Assembly (NCBI GenBank): GCA_950295325.1
Contig: OX485803.1
Span: forward strand, 14,448,001-14,512,000
DNA length: 64,000 bases
Origin: Polytrichum commune
Taxonomy: Eukaryota > Streptophyta > Polytrichopsida > Polytrichales > Polytrichaceae
Reading direction: 5' to 3'
Position numbers and translations under genes: made by a program
Shown: positions 1 through 12,405 of the stretch, piece by piece
Layout of the letters: every line of letters begins with the position of its first letter
Numbering within the stretch: position 1 is the first letter of the stretch
Notes under the pieces: generated by a model
The model's database searches: none
What the model was told of the DNA's origin: nothing
What the model saw: only the letters and a program-made list of their open reading frames with translations

Positions 1-208
1 GGTCAGCCCTGTTGCAACGATGCAAACAGCAATATTGAACAGACAGAAGAATATCATCAAGAAGCATGTTCCGATTAACTGTGCAGGCTTACTTACAGAT
101 GGAAGTCCTGCTCGCTCAAAAGCTGCTGCAATATTTGCTGCTGCTGATCTTGTTAACTTGGAGTTCAAGATAAAGCAGCACAACTTCGATGATGTTATGT
201 AATCCGCA
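1..208. other. Possible exon at left edge, strand ambiguous
   Basis: An open frame runs on the plus strand from the window edge to a stop at 200-202 and could be the C-terminal end of a truncated gene. The minus strand is also open here: it encodes a short alanine-rich stretch ending at a strong GTAAGT donor (about 103-98), followed by a hydrophobic stretch. I do not recognise either product. Only one reading, or neither, can be real. The left neighbour is outside the window. Confidence 0.2.
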
Positions 209-596
209 AATTCAAGACCTTGAACTTCACAGGGACCAGCACTGTTGATCAATGCCTTCAAGAGTAGCTATAGGCTGTCCGTAGTACCTCTTCGAGATCA
301 GCGCCTAAAGAAAAAAAGCAAAAATAGAAAGGAAAATTAGAAAGCTAAAGCTCGCCATGCCCATCTTTAGCCCCCCCCCCTAAGACTTCTAGTGCCAGGA
401 ATCTACGAGATGCGAATGCGGTACATCTACTAACTTCCATCTTCCTAGATTTTGGGATATGTATTGTCAACGCCGAGATAGTTGGCAAGCTTCGTGTGCA
501 CTGAACCTGCTTATTTGGGTACAAAAGCCTACCTGGAGGGAACCAAACCCAGCCTACAGTGGGTGGCCAACTATGAGCTTTAAGTGACAGTCTAAC

Positions 597-1640
597 CCTG
601 ATAATACGACACCTCGATCGTATGATGCAATTCCTGTCAACCAAATTTTCTAGTGTCAATTTACCCCAACATTTTGACTACGACGCTCGTAATATGACGC
701 TCGTAATGTGACCTTTTTCTAGGCTCGATTTTCCATTTAATAGAGGTGATTATTGCGTGCATGTGGTGGGACCCACATTATTGATTTGTCTGGGATTGGG
801 GAGTACATGGTGGTTTTTATCAATGGGTTAACTTACGTTAATTGTCTTTGGGTTTGGGTAGAGGTTGGAGGGGTTAGGGATTGCTTGATCAACAGGCTAG
901 TATTATGAAGTTGTTGATTTCTCTTCTTGATTCGAAATGTGTCCTCACACCTGACTCTCACATTTCTTCACATTGGAAATTTCAATCTTCGCCGAGTTAT
1001 GCTCCTAGATTTGCCCATGCCACTCTTCAATTTCTTGGTTGCAGAGGTGACGGTAGTCTTGAGTGGTGGATGCTCTTCATTACAGTTATAATTTCAACAA
1101 TTTTGGTGTTGATGACCATGTTTGCACACGAACCAACACCAACATTCACGCTTGCCTCGAGCCTGTGGGTATATTTGCCCAATTACTATCAAATTTTGGA
1201 GTGAAGCATCCTTCAAGATTTTCAGTTGTAGATGTGATGAACATGTAATCTTTTGTGAATAAATTGAGCAAGATGCCAATTTCCAACATCAACAAACATC
1301 ATCTGAAGACTATAGATTCTTACTTTTGTAGTGTGTGATATGATAAAGAAATTATCATGGGACTATATATATATATATGCATACACATTGAAAACTCCAT
1401 ATTGTGTGATGTTGTGAGCATATTTCTTTAATAAAAGTGTTTTTTCTTTTCCATGCTTACTCTATGTATCTCCCTTGTGTATACAAATTGACATTTCACA
1501 TTGAATCAAGCCGTTTTCTTGAAAAACCTTGATAATACGACATTTGCGACGCAAATGTCATATCATGCAAAAATTAATATGACATCTGGATAATACCGAC
1601 GCTGTCTTGCGCAACCAAACGTGTCATATTGACGGGGGAG
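597..1640. repeat. Direct repeats bracketing a gene-like fragment
   Basis: A block beginning GATAATACGACA occurs near 599 and again near 1530, each followed by a TATSATGCAA-like block and TGTCAA or TATGACA words. Between them lie about 900 bases with open frames on the plus strand (for example 1063-1248) and no known domain. This looks like a non-autonomous element with related ends, but no target duplication was identified. No gene is called in 209-7328 outside the listed repeats. Confidence 0.3.
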
Positions 1641-2106
1641 AGCAGTACTTATTTCGAAACGATGAGCATTCGCCAACTTAAAAGTCACCACCACAGTCCA
1701 TGTGAGACTGCAGCATTAACTGTTCCCAGTGTCCTGTAAATTAATTGCCCTCCGGGAACCTCCACTGCACAAGCACTTCTTCAGGCCCTTCCACTGTTAC
1801 TCACATGGGACTAACAAAGGGCATTTGTAATTAGGGTGCGTAATAGGTTCATTCCTCCCAATCCTCGCAAGCTTCGCTGACTCATCCCAACCGAGGACTA
1901 AATTAGTTTGAGCAAGTGGGGTCATGGTGAGGTGAGCCCTTCATATGGTATTCACGGCGATTAATAAGTTATGAGATTTGTACACGTCAATGCTTTGGAG
2001 TTTGATGGTGAGGCTTGCTTATTGCGATGTCCAATGGGGCCATCAGAAGGTGGAGCAGGGAGGTCTATTTGTCTATCATGCTAAAGTGGTCAGAGCATCT
2101 TCGTTA

Positions 2107-2875
2107 TGTATCCGGGGAGGATTTTGGGCATAATTCGTCAAAATCCAGGTGTTTCACGGTGTGATCTTTCCGCTCTTCTTTTATTACATTTGAGTTATCC
2201 GTAAAGTAAGCTGGTGTTTTGACAGATTTTGAGTGCACTATTCACACAAACCCATGGAAACGCAAAGTAAGGCTCTTGAATTCCGGGGCATAATACACAA
2301 GGCCAGGGTTTAGGGTCAGAGCTGGTCTGCTTGTTTTTGGATGAGAGAATCGGGGTCCGCCTATTCGTGGTTGAGGCCGTCATGCGTGCTTGCTGATTTT
2401 GGGCGTGCTACAGACACCTTCATCCTTGATCCCCCATAAAGATGAGAGAGAGCCACTTGTTTTTCCTTTGCTTTGCTTTGCATCGCCGCCTTCCCCCCTT
2501 GTAGCTGACAATGGCAAGCTACCATCACAGAATTAGCGAAACAGGAGAGGGCCCTCTGACAAAGCGACGCTAAATTCCCGGGGCGCGCTCGCAACACAGG
2601 AGCAATTTTTTTTTTCACCATTTCCGGTCCCTCAAAAGATTTGTGCCTGTGTTTTTTTATAGCTACAGACACATGCTCCACTTTTAGGGCCTATCACACA
2701 ATTTTCTCAAATCCAGGCCCAAAACCCTCTCTTCAGCTCACTTTACGGATAACTCTATTGTATGAATTATATTCTATATATTCCTCTAAAACGATTGGTA
2801 ATGTTCCCGAAGCTGTGAACTTCACCCAGTTTTTTCCTCAAACTCAACCAGTTCATCTGTAACTACCAGTCAGTT
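2107..2875 (-). mobile_element. Family-B repeat copy interrupted by another element
   Basis: The two ends (2107-2190 and 2757-2875) match the family whose best copies are at 5323-5531 and 41007-41178. They show the CGGGGAGGATTTTGGGCATAA end and the TCTATATATTCCTCTAAAACGAT interior. The middle is replaced by the insertion at 2192-2755. Confidence 0.5.
2192..2755. mobile_element. Inserted element with 22-bp terminal inverted repeats
   Basis: The left end starts GAGTTATCCGTAAAGT at 2192 and the right end (2734-2755) is its reverse complement with one mismatch over 22 bases. The 564-bp unit lies inside a family-B repeat. No transposase frame is present and no clean target duplication was found, so the superfamily is unassigned. 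Confidence 0.5.
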
Positions 2876-4030
2876 CACCCCATTCATTCATCTTCACCTG
2901 TCATGTAGCAAACTTAACAATGAAGTAAGTGGAGTGGTCAACTCAAATGAAACTCCACATCTCTTGGTCCTAATTGCAATCACAAAAACAAGGATTCGGA
3001 TGTCAACTCTTTTTGTTGTTTGTAGCCTAAACTAAAATTTTGTTGCATACTACTTGAAATAAATTATTTTTGTTGTTGCTTTGTGAAGAAAGCTTCAATT
3101 CCAGCAAATCTGACCACCAAAACACCCAACTATGAACCAACCTTCAATTCTTATAAGATTTCACCTATGTTCGAAGGCACCCACCTAAATGTCTCCATGT
3201 TCATCATCCTCAAGTTCCCCTCTGTGATTTCTTATTTCTTATATAAATGTCTCACTCTTTCTTGTTTTCTAAGATTCTACTGTAACAAAGCTAGGCAACA
3301 TTTTTTCAATAAAAAAGCATATTTTAAATGCATTACAAAGTGTTGTCTTAACTAGAATTGATAGTGTCTAGAATGTGCAAATTTCCACTACAACAGTGAC
3401 ATGTCACTGGAGACTCCATGCACTTATTGTTGAAGTCCAAATGTGGGATCACAATGAATTTCTTACAAGCAAGATGTCAAAAACTACAGTAATCTATTAG
3501 GAGTTGGACTTACAAGACTGTCTATAAACTTGTCTAGCAGAGTATACCACAAAGCATTGCATTATTAGTTGAAGCCTCTCACACATCCTTAGGTTGTGCC
3601 ATAGGTTTCAATTTTTTCATTTAAGACGATATGCTCCTTGAACGAATTCATAGCTTGTTGAATAGATCAAGTTGGCCTCATGTGTCCGTGCCTTCAAACT
3701 AGTAAGCTAATTGACCATGTCATGTTTTGGTGCATGGCCACCCAAAGTATATTGCACACAACCGGGGGCTCTTACATTGAAGACCTAAAAAACAACTTGC
3801 TAAACAAATGAGTAGTATTCGTAATTTTTAGAAAGAAATTGGTCGATTTTTCTTATTTCTGGCACATTCCTCTATCCACAATGTGCTTTTATTTACTTTA
3901 TGCACACTGATGAAGTGCATCTCATACTTGTTCCTTGTATTCAACATGTTCCAATGCAGTATGAGAATTATGTACCTTCAGCGTTGAAGAGGTTTCATAT
4001 CACTTGATCTTTACATATAGGCCGCCCACA

Positions 4031-4070
4031 CCTGCTGGTGGGAGGGCCAGTCGCAGCTCCCACCAGCAGG
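4031..4070. repeat. Perfect GC-rich hairpin
   Basis: CCTGCTGGTGGGAG at 4031-4044 is exactly reverse-complemented at 4057-4070 across a 12-base loop, in an otherwise AT-rich stretch. A related hairpin occurs at 5662-5731. Confidence 0.6.
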
Positions 4071-4196
4071 GGGCCACTTTTCGTATAAATTTTTGTAACG
4101 GCAGCGACTGGGCGCAACGAACGCCCAGCTTGCCCGTTCACTGTGAATGTCGACCTAGCACACGATAAATTTGTTTGGACTATTAGGTTTCGTGAA

Positions 4197-4390
4197 CTAC
4201 GATTGGGGAGATCTGGCAGTTAGTTATAAAACTACCGGATGATTTTGAGAAATAACCGGTGGAAGTTCAAAACTGCATGAAAATTACCGAGCATGTTACA
4301 GGAATGTACAGAATATACCCCAACTTAATAAAGGAAAACTGGAGGATGTCAACATGTTATTGGTTGGCCCGAATTATCTTGTCTGTTTTT
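4197..4390 (+). mobile_element. Family-B repeat, truncated copy
   Basis: Starts ACGATTGGGGAGATCTGGC and follows the 5323-5531 copy through the GAGAAATAACCGGT, TTACCGA and GGAGGATGTCAAC blocks, then loses similarity before a right-hand TCCCCGATC end appears. Confidence 0.45.
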
Positions 4391-4636
4391 GACAATGAAA
4401 CAAACTTGGTTCATTTTTCCTAAAATGAAGTGACATTTTAAAACTAAAAGTATATCTCAACTACTACTAAATATTTTATTTTAGTATCATATGGTATTTT
4501 ATGTCACATCTGGTAACTTTTTTTTATTGACACTTCTTATGAATAAGTTTAGTGCAAATATCACCACCACAAGCTACTTTTGGTTCATCCACCTTTGGTA
4601 TATTTGGCATTCTAAAATTCATATTAAGAAATGTCG

Positions 4637-5041
4637 TCATGGATGATTGAAATTTGGATGAAAATTCACCTAATAAGTGACAATAATTGCAACAATATAA
4701 ACCTATAATGTCTAATTTCCTTTTTTAGAAGGAATAACAAATGATGTTTGGTTTACACTTAGTGTCGGTGAAACTACATGGGCAGTTTACAATTACACTG
4801 TTTTGTCTAATATGTGTGGGTTACCATTTGGAGTTACATATTGCTACAACATTTAACTAAGAGTATCATTTTTTACCCAAATACTAATTGTAATCTGCGG
4901 TTACTTTGTTACCAACACTATATGTCAACCCAACATTATGGGTCATTCCTTGTTATTTTTATATGGGAATATAGATTCATAGTGTTGCAATTATTGTCAC
5001 TTACCAAGTGAACTTTCATCCAAATTTCAATCATCCAAGAC
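4637..5041. repeat. Long inverted repeat (MITE-like)
   Basis: The arm at 4637-4708 (ATGGATGATTGAAATTTGG, then TAAGTGACAATAATTGCAAC) returns in reverse complement at 4970-5041. About 260 bases separate the arms and the spacer has no convincing coding sequence. This is compatible with a MITE. Confidence 0.5.
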
Positions 5042-5322
5042 AATATTTCATCATAAGAGAAGGTAGGGTTTTGGCAAATGGATGAACTCGAAATTGTCAA
5101 TTGATGTTTGAGAATCAAAGTTGAGATGCAAAAGTGATAGGAGGCCAAAGTTAAGATAATACTTTACTTTATGTGATTCCATAGTTGGGTCTTCCCTACT
5201 AGCCGCTCGCCTTCTCCTTTTATCATTGTTAATTTTATTTTCATATCCTTACTAACACTAAATTTGTGCATGTGATTTCCACATATTATCATAGTTGAAT
5301 TAGTTGTCCAAGGTCTGAACTA

Positions 5323-5531
5323 TGATCGGGGAGAACCGGCAGTTAGTTACAGATGAACCGGTTGAGTTTGAGAAATAACCGGTTGAAGTTCAAGATTGAA
5401 AAAATTACCAATCATTTTAGAGGAATATACCTTGATTTATCCCAGGAAAACCGGAGGATGTCAACGTGTAACCGATTGGACTTGCAAACAATAGGGTCTC
5501 AATCGATTATGCCCAAAAATCTCCCCGATCA
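5323..5531 (+). mobile_element. Family-B MITE, near-intact copy
   Basis: The element begins TGATCGGGGAGA and ends TCTCCCCGATCA. The interior carries repeated ACCGGT or AACCGGTT words. Other copies or fragments lie at 2107-2875, 4197-4390, 15035-15250, 41007-41178 and 45140-45775. It has no coding capacity. Confidence 0.6.
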
Positions 5532-5661
5532 TTGGGTCCGAAGGATTTCACGTTTTTCTCAAGTTTTACTAGTCAGAGTGGGTAAAGAAATTTTCGCGAA
5601 GGTTCCTGGGGCAAAAAGAATCACATACTTGCTGGTGGGAGGGCCGCGAGAGAGTGTAGAC

Positions 5662-5731
5662 GCCCACACCTACTGGTGGCAGCGAATGGGCGAACTCCGT
5701 TCACTGCTGCCCACCACCAGCAGGTGTGGGC
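5662..5731. repeat. GC-rich snap-back repeat
   Basis: GCCCACACCTACTGGTGGCAGC at 5662-5683 pairs with the reverse complement at 5706-5731 (about 22 of 26 positions). It shares the CACACCTGCTGGTGG core with the hairpin at 4031-4070. From 5740 to 7328 I see only AT-rich spacer with short TA and TC runs. Confidence 0.5.
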
Positions 5732-7328
5732 AGTGTAATAGTTCATACGAGTGGCTAAATAAACCTTGCACCGAGTTGCCTGGAACAAAAAAATTATAAA
5801 CTTCCACCATGCAACTACATTTGAGTGAAACATGATAGAATCCGCTTGTCATTCAGATCAAACATCTGATGCCTCACACTTTGATCGAACCACTCAAAAT
5901 CATAGTCGGGGAGGACACTCTAACAATATTCTCTCTCTCTCTCCCTTTCTAGCTCTAGTTCTTGATTAATGCCATGTTACATAAAAATTAAAGTTTAAAC
6001 TCTTACATTAATAGACCTAGCAAAGGTCATCTATGTAAAATAGATGATATAAACTCAGATAATACTATATCTACACACATGGAAAGAAATCATACTTACC
6101 ATGGAATGGATGTAACAAAGATATAGATGAATGAAGTAAAAATAGGGTTACAAGAACTTACCATATGTAAGTACTACAATATAAGCCCTTAACCCTAAAA
6201 AAGGACCTCTTTTTAACCATTCACGCAAGTGAGAGGTGCGGCGAGCTCTGTGTATACACATTAGGGTAATAGATAAGTGCTTGAAGTAAGAGTAACTAGG
6301 GTTCATCACCAAGAGGAGTTTTCTACTTGGAGTAACCCAATGATGGCCAAAGAACAGGTTTGAACACCCATATGTTGTTTTACAATGAGTGTTGTATGTT
6401 GAAATATTATGGTGCATTTGAAATGAACTAAGTGTGTGCGACATGGATAACAACTGGGTCTTGCTGTCATTTACCTTGTGTACATAACTAATCCTCAATT
6501 GTTTGTTGGTTGGTTGCATGGGCACATGTGAGGCATGTCCTTCACACAATCAATGCAGTGATGTATTGTGATCATGACATTTTATGCACAGATATTGGTT
6601 GAGGTTACTAGGTACATCTCCTTAACTTAGTAAGTACAACATACATGTGATGATTCAGTTAGACGTACTTGATAGAGAGGCAAGAAGGTTGGCAATTAAC
6701 TTCCAAAGCATGGGATAGTTAAAATCAAACATTGGGAGATAAATACCATATGATAGCAAAAAATCCAAATAAGGTATGTATTCTTGCAAGGCAAACTAGG
6801 TATGCAAGGTGTATATATATGTAGTACAACACCTACTATGAGACATTAGGCAAATGACTCTATTATGCAATGTGGTACTATACTATCAAATAGGAAGATG
6901 CAAGAAACATAGAGAGAGTCTTGTGGATGTTCCCACCCACCCACCCTTGTATTCCAAAGAGGAAGAAATTGAAGGATTTGGCCCCTGAAAAGAGGAAGTT
7001 CAAACTTTGTAAACGTTTTGAAAAGTCAGATGTATATATATATATATACATGGTGTGTAATCCAGACCTGGCAACAGAATGATAGAAACAGGAACTCTGA
7101 CAATATATCAGTCTCAAACGCCATGATGTAGTCATTGTAATGGCTGCTGTCTTGCTTTGAGATGGAGAAACGTATTGCTGCCAGAAACAAAGCAGTTGTC
7201 CTCCAACACTGACTGGGAGCCTCAAAATGGAAGAATGAAAATTGGCAAACCCTATACAGTGACTAGCTTGATGTCAACTCTCTTTGGGGACATGTTCAAA
7301 TATTTGAACGCGTAAGACACACAAAAGT

Positions 7329-9273
7329 TTACTTGGGTACATCAAGATCAGGTCGGTCATCAGCAACAATTCCCTTGAACGCATCTGGGTACTGCTTCTG
7401 AATTCGAGCTTTCAATGTTCTGGAAAATCCCCACAACCACTTTTTGCATTGAGGCACACATACATTACACAAAGTCCTTTGGAATACCATACAGTCAGGT
7501 CTGATTGGGCGAGTTTCTGCCTAAATTAGATTTCTCCGTCACCTTTGAAGGTTTCCAATCAATCACATGATGGCACGTGGCATACTTTTTGACCAAACAT
7601 ATGTAATTCACACCTTATCTGACCTGCATTGGGTAGCGCACAGAAGAATTGAGTACAACAGAGTTGAATAGGTGGGATGATAGATTCCAATTGTTGTAGA
7701 ATATACCACAATGGAGTAATACCTCAATGCAGAACAAAGATGATAGCAATGGAGGAGGTACAGTTCAAAAGATTGCAAAAAGTGAACAATGGCACTCATC
7801 AGGATGGGTAGATGGACATACCCAATTTTCCGGAAAACGTAGTCTAGGTCAACTTTCATGGATTTAAGGAGGCGTGTGTTGTGAGAAAAGTCATTCGCGA
7901 CTGCAGCAAAGCTTCTCTCTGAAAAATCATTGAAGTGTGAAAGTACAGCATTGCTGTCTTGCAACCGCCCCAATCTGAAGCATTACATAAATGCAAAACC
8001 CCTCTTCAGTCTGAAAATCTGTCATGGCACAGATAACTTCACATGCCACAATTTACATGTGCAAAACATTCCCCAGACAAAACGACAACATTGGGATACA
8101 TGTGGTCCTATTGTGAGCACTTCCAACTCCACAGACAATGTTGGCTGTTGGGTTGGCTTGGGAATTGACTCCCCCAGTTAGCAATTGCGACTCACGAAGA
8201 TATTCAATTCAAGTTTCAATAGCCATACTTCTACTCTGGGAATTGCCTCCCCCACTTGAAATGACAATCTTCCTGATTCGCAATTGCTAAGTTTCAGGTT
8301 TCAGATTGACGTGGAAAAGTTATAAGAGGTCAAAGTGAAGATTATCCTACTCTCTTTAAGTGAGCATATAGGCCCTCTCAATTGTGTTCACTACCCAGTC
8401 TCATCGTAATACATGTCTTTTTGGTGTCCATTCTTCAATACAAGCCATGCCATGTGCCACTTTAATTAAGAAGAGCGACCACATAAGGACCGCATTCCTT
8501 CCATACTGAAATAAGTTCTCATAAACCTTGGCACACTTGTGCACAGCTTCAAAGACAAGTGATTCTGAGGAATTCTTCGACCAAAACAAAAGGAGCTAAA
8601 CACTTTCACTTCTCTAGAAGATGAATCATCGTCCGACAGTAATAACTCTTGAAGGAAGACTAACAAGTTGCCAATCCCCAGCTATGTAAGGTTCAATAGT
8701 TTGACAATTACAAGAAAACGGGCAAGAATCATGCTTATTCAGGTTGATCAAAGATAAAATACGCAGAGGAGGAGTTTCATTGAAAATCATCGGCAAGTTC
8801 CATAACCATATACAATGTTGAAAGAAATCATCACTCTCTACGTCACTGGAGCACACAGGACAATAGGAATTGAACACCATGATATAATTACAACCCGCAC
8901 AAATTATCTGCACAGTTCTGCGATGAGACAGCACAACATTGTTGCCAATAGGTACAATAAGACATGATACAAATCACCAACTCCTCAATAATCAGTTCAG
9001 TTTGTCATCTACCATAAACAATAACAAGAAACTAGTACACATTAACATAAACATTAATTATCCCTAGGACATCAAAAAGGGAATACAAGATATTTACAAG
9101 ACATTTCCAGGAAAACCCCAGGGTTTTAAAGGAAGAATCATACGAACATACATCAGAAGTTGGTGACGCTTTAGGGTTTCCACATCGGAGGCACTGAGCA
9201 AGTTCTGAATCCTCTCCGCGGCAGCAGAGGATGCTGCAGCAATCTTCTCGCCGTCCTCATTCGCCATAGCCAT
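7329..9273 (-). CDS. KXD1: KxDL motif-containing protein 1 homologue (BLOC-1/BORC type)
   Basis: Three coding exons give 121 residues: 9273-9152, 7974-7822 and 7419-7329. Donors GTATGT and GTATGT and both AG acceptors keep phase exactly (122+153+91 nt). The protein is a short helical subunit with a central block GRLQDSNAVLSHFN (residues 43-56), then NTRLLKSMK and the signature K81-V-D-L84, ending LDVPK. Length and sequence match, from memory, the plant KxDL proteins of about 120 residues. The family belongs to BLOC-1/BORC-like complexes that act in endosome-lysosome (vacuole) transport; the role here is inferred from the family. The start is MAMANEDG; an upstream in-frame extension exists but lacks family similarity. 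The gene is divergent from the Mal d 1-associated gene. Intron 1 (1177 nt) contains the family-D repeat near 8092-8290. Confidence 0.9.
8092..8290 (+). repeat. Family-D repeat in KXD1 intron 1
   Basis: The words CACAGACAATGTTGGCTGTT, GGGAATTGACT and AGCAATTGC recur in reverse complement around 58380-58520. This is a dispersed non-coding repeat, probably a MITE; its ends are not defined. Confidence 0.45.
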
Positions 9274-9510
9274 AGTTCTACTCCGGGAAGCTTGACGTTC
9301 TCTCAAAATCGAACTCCCCTGCTTCAACCTCTTTGCCTTCCCTTACACTTCCGAGACCTTCATAATTGCTAGTTTCCTACAGGCAGATTCTCGACGTCTT
9401 CCACTTCCAACATCTCTTCAGGCCAAATCCGCGATGCGCGTAACCAATTCGATTTACACAAGCATGTGGCAATTGCAACTACACCGGATCGATCATCTGT
9501 TTCACCAATT

Positions 9511-9750
9511 CCCTACCCTTTGCACCAACGCCGCTGATTTCCGTTCGTCGTCGTCCGTTCGAGGCTCGACTCGACGAGGAGTGAGGAGCCTCTCCATTTG
9601 GGACCTCAGTGGTGGGACCTGGAGCCCGATTTCCTAACCTTTGCAGCGCCTCTGACGATTTCCTTACGTCTTCGTCCGTTCAGGGCTCGACGAGAATTGA
9701 GGTGCCTTTCCATTTGAGACCTGAGTGATGATGGGACCTGGACCTTGGGC
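9511..9750 (+). repeat. Tandem duplication, unit 121 bp
   Basis: Copies start at 9511 and 9632 and are diverged but collinear. Confidence 0.6.
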
Positions 9751-10065
9751 TGTCGGTTTGGGGCTTCCTTCTAAGAGGCTTTCACCGCCGCACCTCTCGT
9801 CTCTCCTGCTGCAACAACAACAATTCCTGCACCCTCATTAACAATTGCTGAGAAGATTGAAAACTCTTAAATTTAAAATTAATATACCTTCGGTGACGGA
9901 AATCGGTCACAACTGCTGCGTATTTATGTAAGTTTTGGACAATTTGATCTTTCCTTTTGTTTTACTTGTAATTTACAACACCGATTGCTTTGTTTGTTTT
10001 CTACAATGCTTTGCAGATTTGTTCAGAATCCATTGCAGCTGATGAATGATATTCCACAGCACTAC

Positions 10066-10370
10066 GAATTAGTTCACTGAACTCTCCTTGGAGATTTGTG
10101 AACTCACTCTCAATGTATCTCAATTTATATCTCAATGTATTGAACTTGGCATTAGGGTTTTGTGTTTGTAAAGTGACGGAAAGCTTCTGCAGAGACGATT
10201 GTTCAATCATAGTCCACGGCATTAAGAATTAGTTCACTGCAATCTCCTTGGAGATTAAGTGAGCTAATTCTCAATTTATCACCATTTATATCTTTATTTC
10301 TTGAGCTTGGCAATAGAGGTTTGTTTGTAAAGTGACGGAAAGCTTTATGCAGTGAAGATTGTTCTTCTGG
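10066..10370 (+). repeat. Tandem duplication, unit 160 bp
   Basis: Copies start at 10066 and 10226. The second copy ends about 20 bases before the Mal d 1-associated start codon, so it probably lies in the 5' UTR or core promoter. Confidence 0.7.
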
Positions 10371-10391
10371 CTTTCTGGTCTAATCTGCGCC

Positions 10392-12405
10392 ATGGCGGCG
10401 AGGTTAATTGCTGTAAGCGAAGTTAGGAACGGACAGCAGGGCGAAAGCAGTGGATTGTCGAGGAAATTCGATCCAAATGACCCCTGTACTTACAGCACGG
10501 TGAGGAAATATAAATGCTCGCTGCACGGAGATCAATCGGCCGGTGCTCCAGTTCAAAAGTGCGAAAAAACAGAGCAGTTGTTGAGGAAGTGCCCTGGCAG
10601 GTCAGTTTTTGTGTTGTCCTCCATTCTCACCATTTCTCCTGAGTCAAGTGTTGGGGATCCACATTCTGAATTCATGTGAAGTACATGCACAACGATGTGA
10701 TTCGACATTTTTAACATGAAGGTTTTGCATCGTCTATTGCTATGGACGTACAAGATAGTCAGATGTTCTCGAGGGTGAAGGGAAGACGCATGAGAAGATT
10801 GTGGATATTCTAATCCCATTGCATAAATTTGACGTAAAGAGAGTCGCATACCTTCCTCAAGAACTCTTTTAGAGGATGACCAATACTCTTACTTATATAG
10901 TTTTTGGTGTCAGCAACTACGATCAGCAACTAGCATTCACAATTTGAATTTGTGAAGTACATGTACAGCTATGCAATTCGACATTTTTAATGTGATGGTT
11001 TTGGATCATCTATCGCCATGGACATACAAGATAACAAGCTGTTCGTGATGGTAAAGACAAGAGGCATGAGAAGATTTTGGATATTGTAATGCCCATTGCA
11101 TGAATTTTATCAAAGAGAGTGGCATAACTTCTTCAAGAACTCTTCTGGAACATGACCTCACCTCTCAATCACATAGTTGTTGGTGTCAGCAACTAGGATC
11201 CGCACTATTAGAAGTGATTTTTCTGCAATCGTCCAGAGCCATCTCCTGTGTCTTTCCTAAGGCTTTTCTGGATGAGTATCTGCGTCAATTATAGCTCGTT
11301 GTTAAGTGATTCCCAAATTACAGCTGTTTTGTTACATTTGAGAAGGACCAACACATTAACGGTAATGATTGGGTTTCCACAAAAATCAGCAACAGTGGTT
11401 TCTATTGGTTGGGTATGACAGTCCTGTGCATATCTGTGCGATTTTCTATACATCTCAATCTTTTAAAGGCTCCACCAAGGCTCGCAGCAAGGCTGGCAGC
11501 GGAAGTGGGAATACTGAATGTACACGTCTTATTCTCTTGTTTGAGCACCTCGACAAATTTCTTATCACTCAACAGATTTCATTTTTGTTTACAATTGTTA
11601 GTGGTTTGTGCAGGCCTGTTGAAGTTGTGGAATCCCGAACTGAATACATGGAGGGTGATACATCAAATGGAAGCACAGACCTTTGGGACAAGGAGGATCC
11701 CCCTTTCTTCCTTCCACAGCAACCAAGTGACTCTCAATGGCCACAAGGTGATAGCATCATACCCAGACCCAATATAGAGCCTCGTTGGCCAAGTGGATTT
11801 GGAAACAGGGGTGAAAGCAGTAACACGCCTGAGCTACCTGGGAGACCTGGCAGCGGACACCCAGGAGGAGTGTTTGGTGCATTTGAGGATCTTGTAAAAG
11901 AAACTGAGGACATGGCTCTCAATTTCCTTCAGGTGAGGCGTGCATGATAGTTTCTGTTCTCTACTTGGTGCATTCAAATATCTTTGCTTCTCCAAGGAAA
12001 TTCTTGCATATCTCTAATTTGGTATCTTTCATCCCTGTGCAAGAAGATACCAGTTATACTTGTACCAGTCTTGGGATCAATTTTTAGGGCATTGAGGCAA
12101 GAGCTTGTTATATTGAGAAGGTTAGTTCACTTTGTACCTGGAATTAATTACTACTGTGATGCAAGAGGTTCGGACTGAAGGAATTGTTTTATCTTGTATG
12201 ACATTGTCAGATCTTGGGCTTGGATGGGGATGAGAAGAATCAATCTGGTAACCCTTTTGACCGCTGGTTCGGAGGTGATTTATTTGGAGGAAACGAAACA
12301 AGACCATCACCAAGGTCAGATACCAATAAAACTGACCGGCCTGGACAATCGACAGCCTCAAAGCCTGACATATTTGACGATCCAAAGGATTTTCGAGAGG
12401 TTTAA
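10392..12405 (+). CDS. Mal d 1-associated-protein family member
   Basis: Three exons, 10392-10600, 11614-11932 and 12211-12405, encode 240 residues with clean phases (209+319+195 nt) and donors GTCAGT and GTGAGG. The diagnostic block KCEKTEQLLRKCPGRPVEVV (residues 56-75) matches what I recall of the plant Mal d 1-associated protein family, named for binding the apple allergen Mal d 1; the molecular function is unknown. Four cysteines (32, 42, 57, 67) lie near the N-terminus. A Pro/Gly-rich middle follows, then an acidic helix FEDLVKETEDMALNFLQ and NPFDRWFG. I chose the ATG in GCCATGGCGG; an upstream ATG was rejected because it reads through the 5' duplication. Intron 1 carries a 276-bp tandem duplication. 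No signal peptide or membrane segment is seen. Confidence 0.88.
10676..11227 (+). repeat. Tandem duplication in intron 1, unit 276 bp
   Basis: Copies begin GTGAAGTACATG at 10676 and 10952 and stay collinear to the GTGTCAGCAACTA blocks near 10911 and 11187. They lie entirely within the intron of the Mal d 1-associated gene. Confidence 0.75.

Larger units (their letters stand above)
9274..10391. promoter_or_regulatory. Shared divergent promoter with two tandem duplications
   Basis: The start codons of KXD1 (minus) and the Mal d 1-associated gene (plus) are 1.1 kb apart with no coding sequence between them. The KXD1-proximal half is relatively GC-rich. A 121-bp unit is duplicated at 9511 and 9632 (CCTTTGCA, GATTTCC and CGTCCGTTC blocks). 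A 160-bp unit is duplicated at 10066 and 10226 (GAATTAGTTCACTG, AGTGACGGAAAGCTT). No unambiguous TATA box was assigned. Confidence 0.6.

Noticed and set aside
11409-11777. Second open frame overlapping Mal d 1-associated exon 2
   Set aside because: It is out of phase with the homologous frame and reads through the intron; a shadow.
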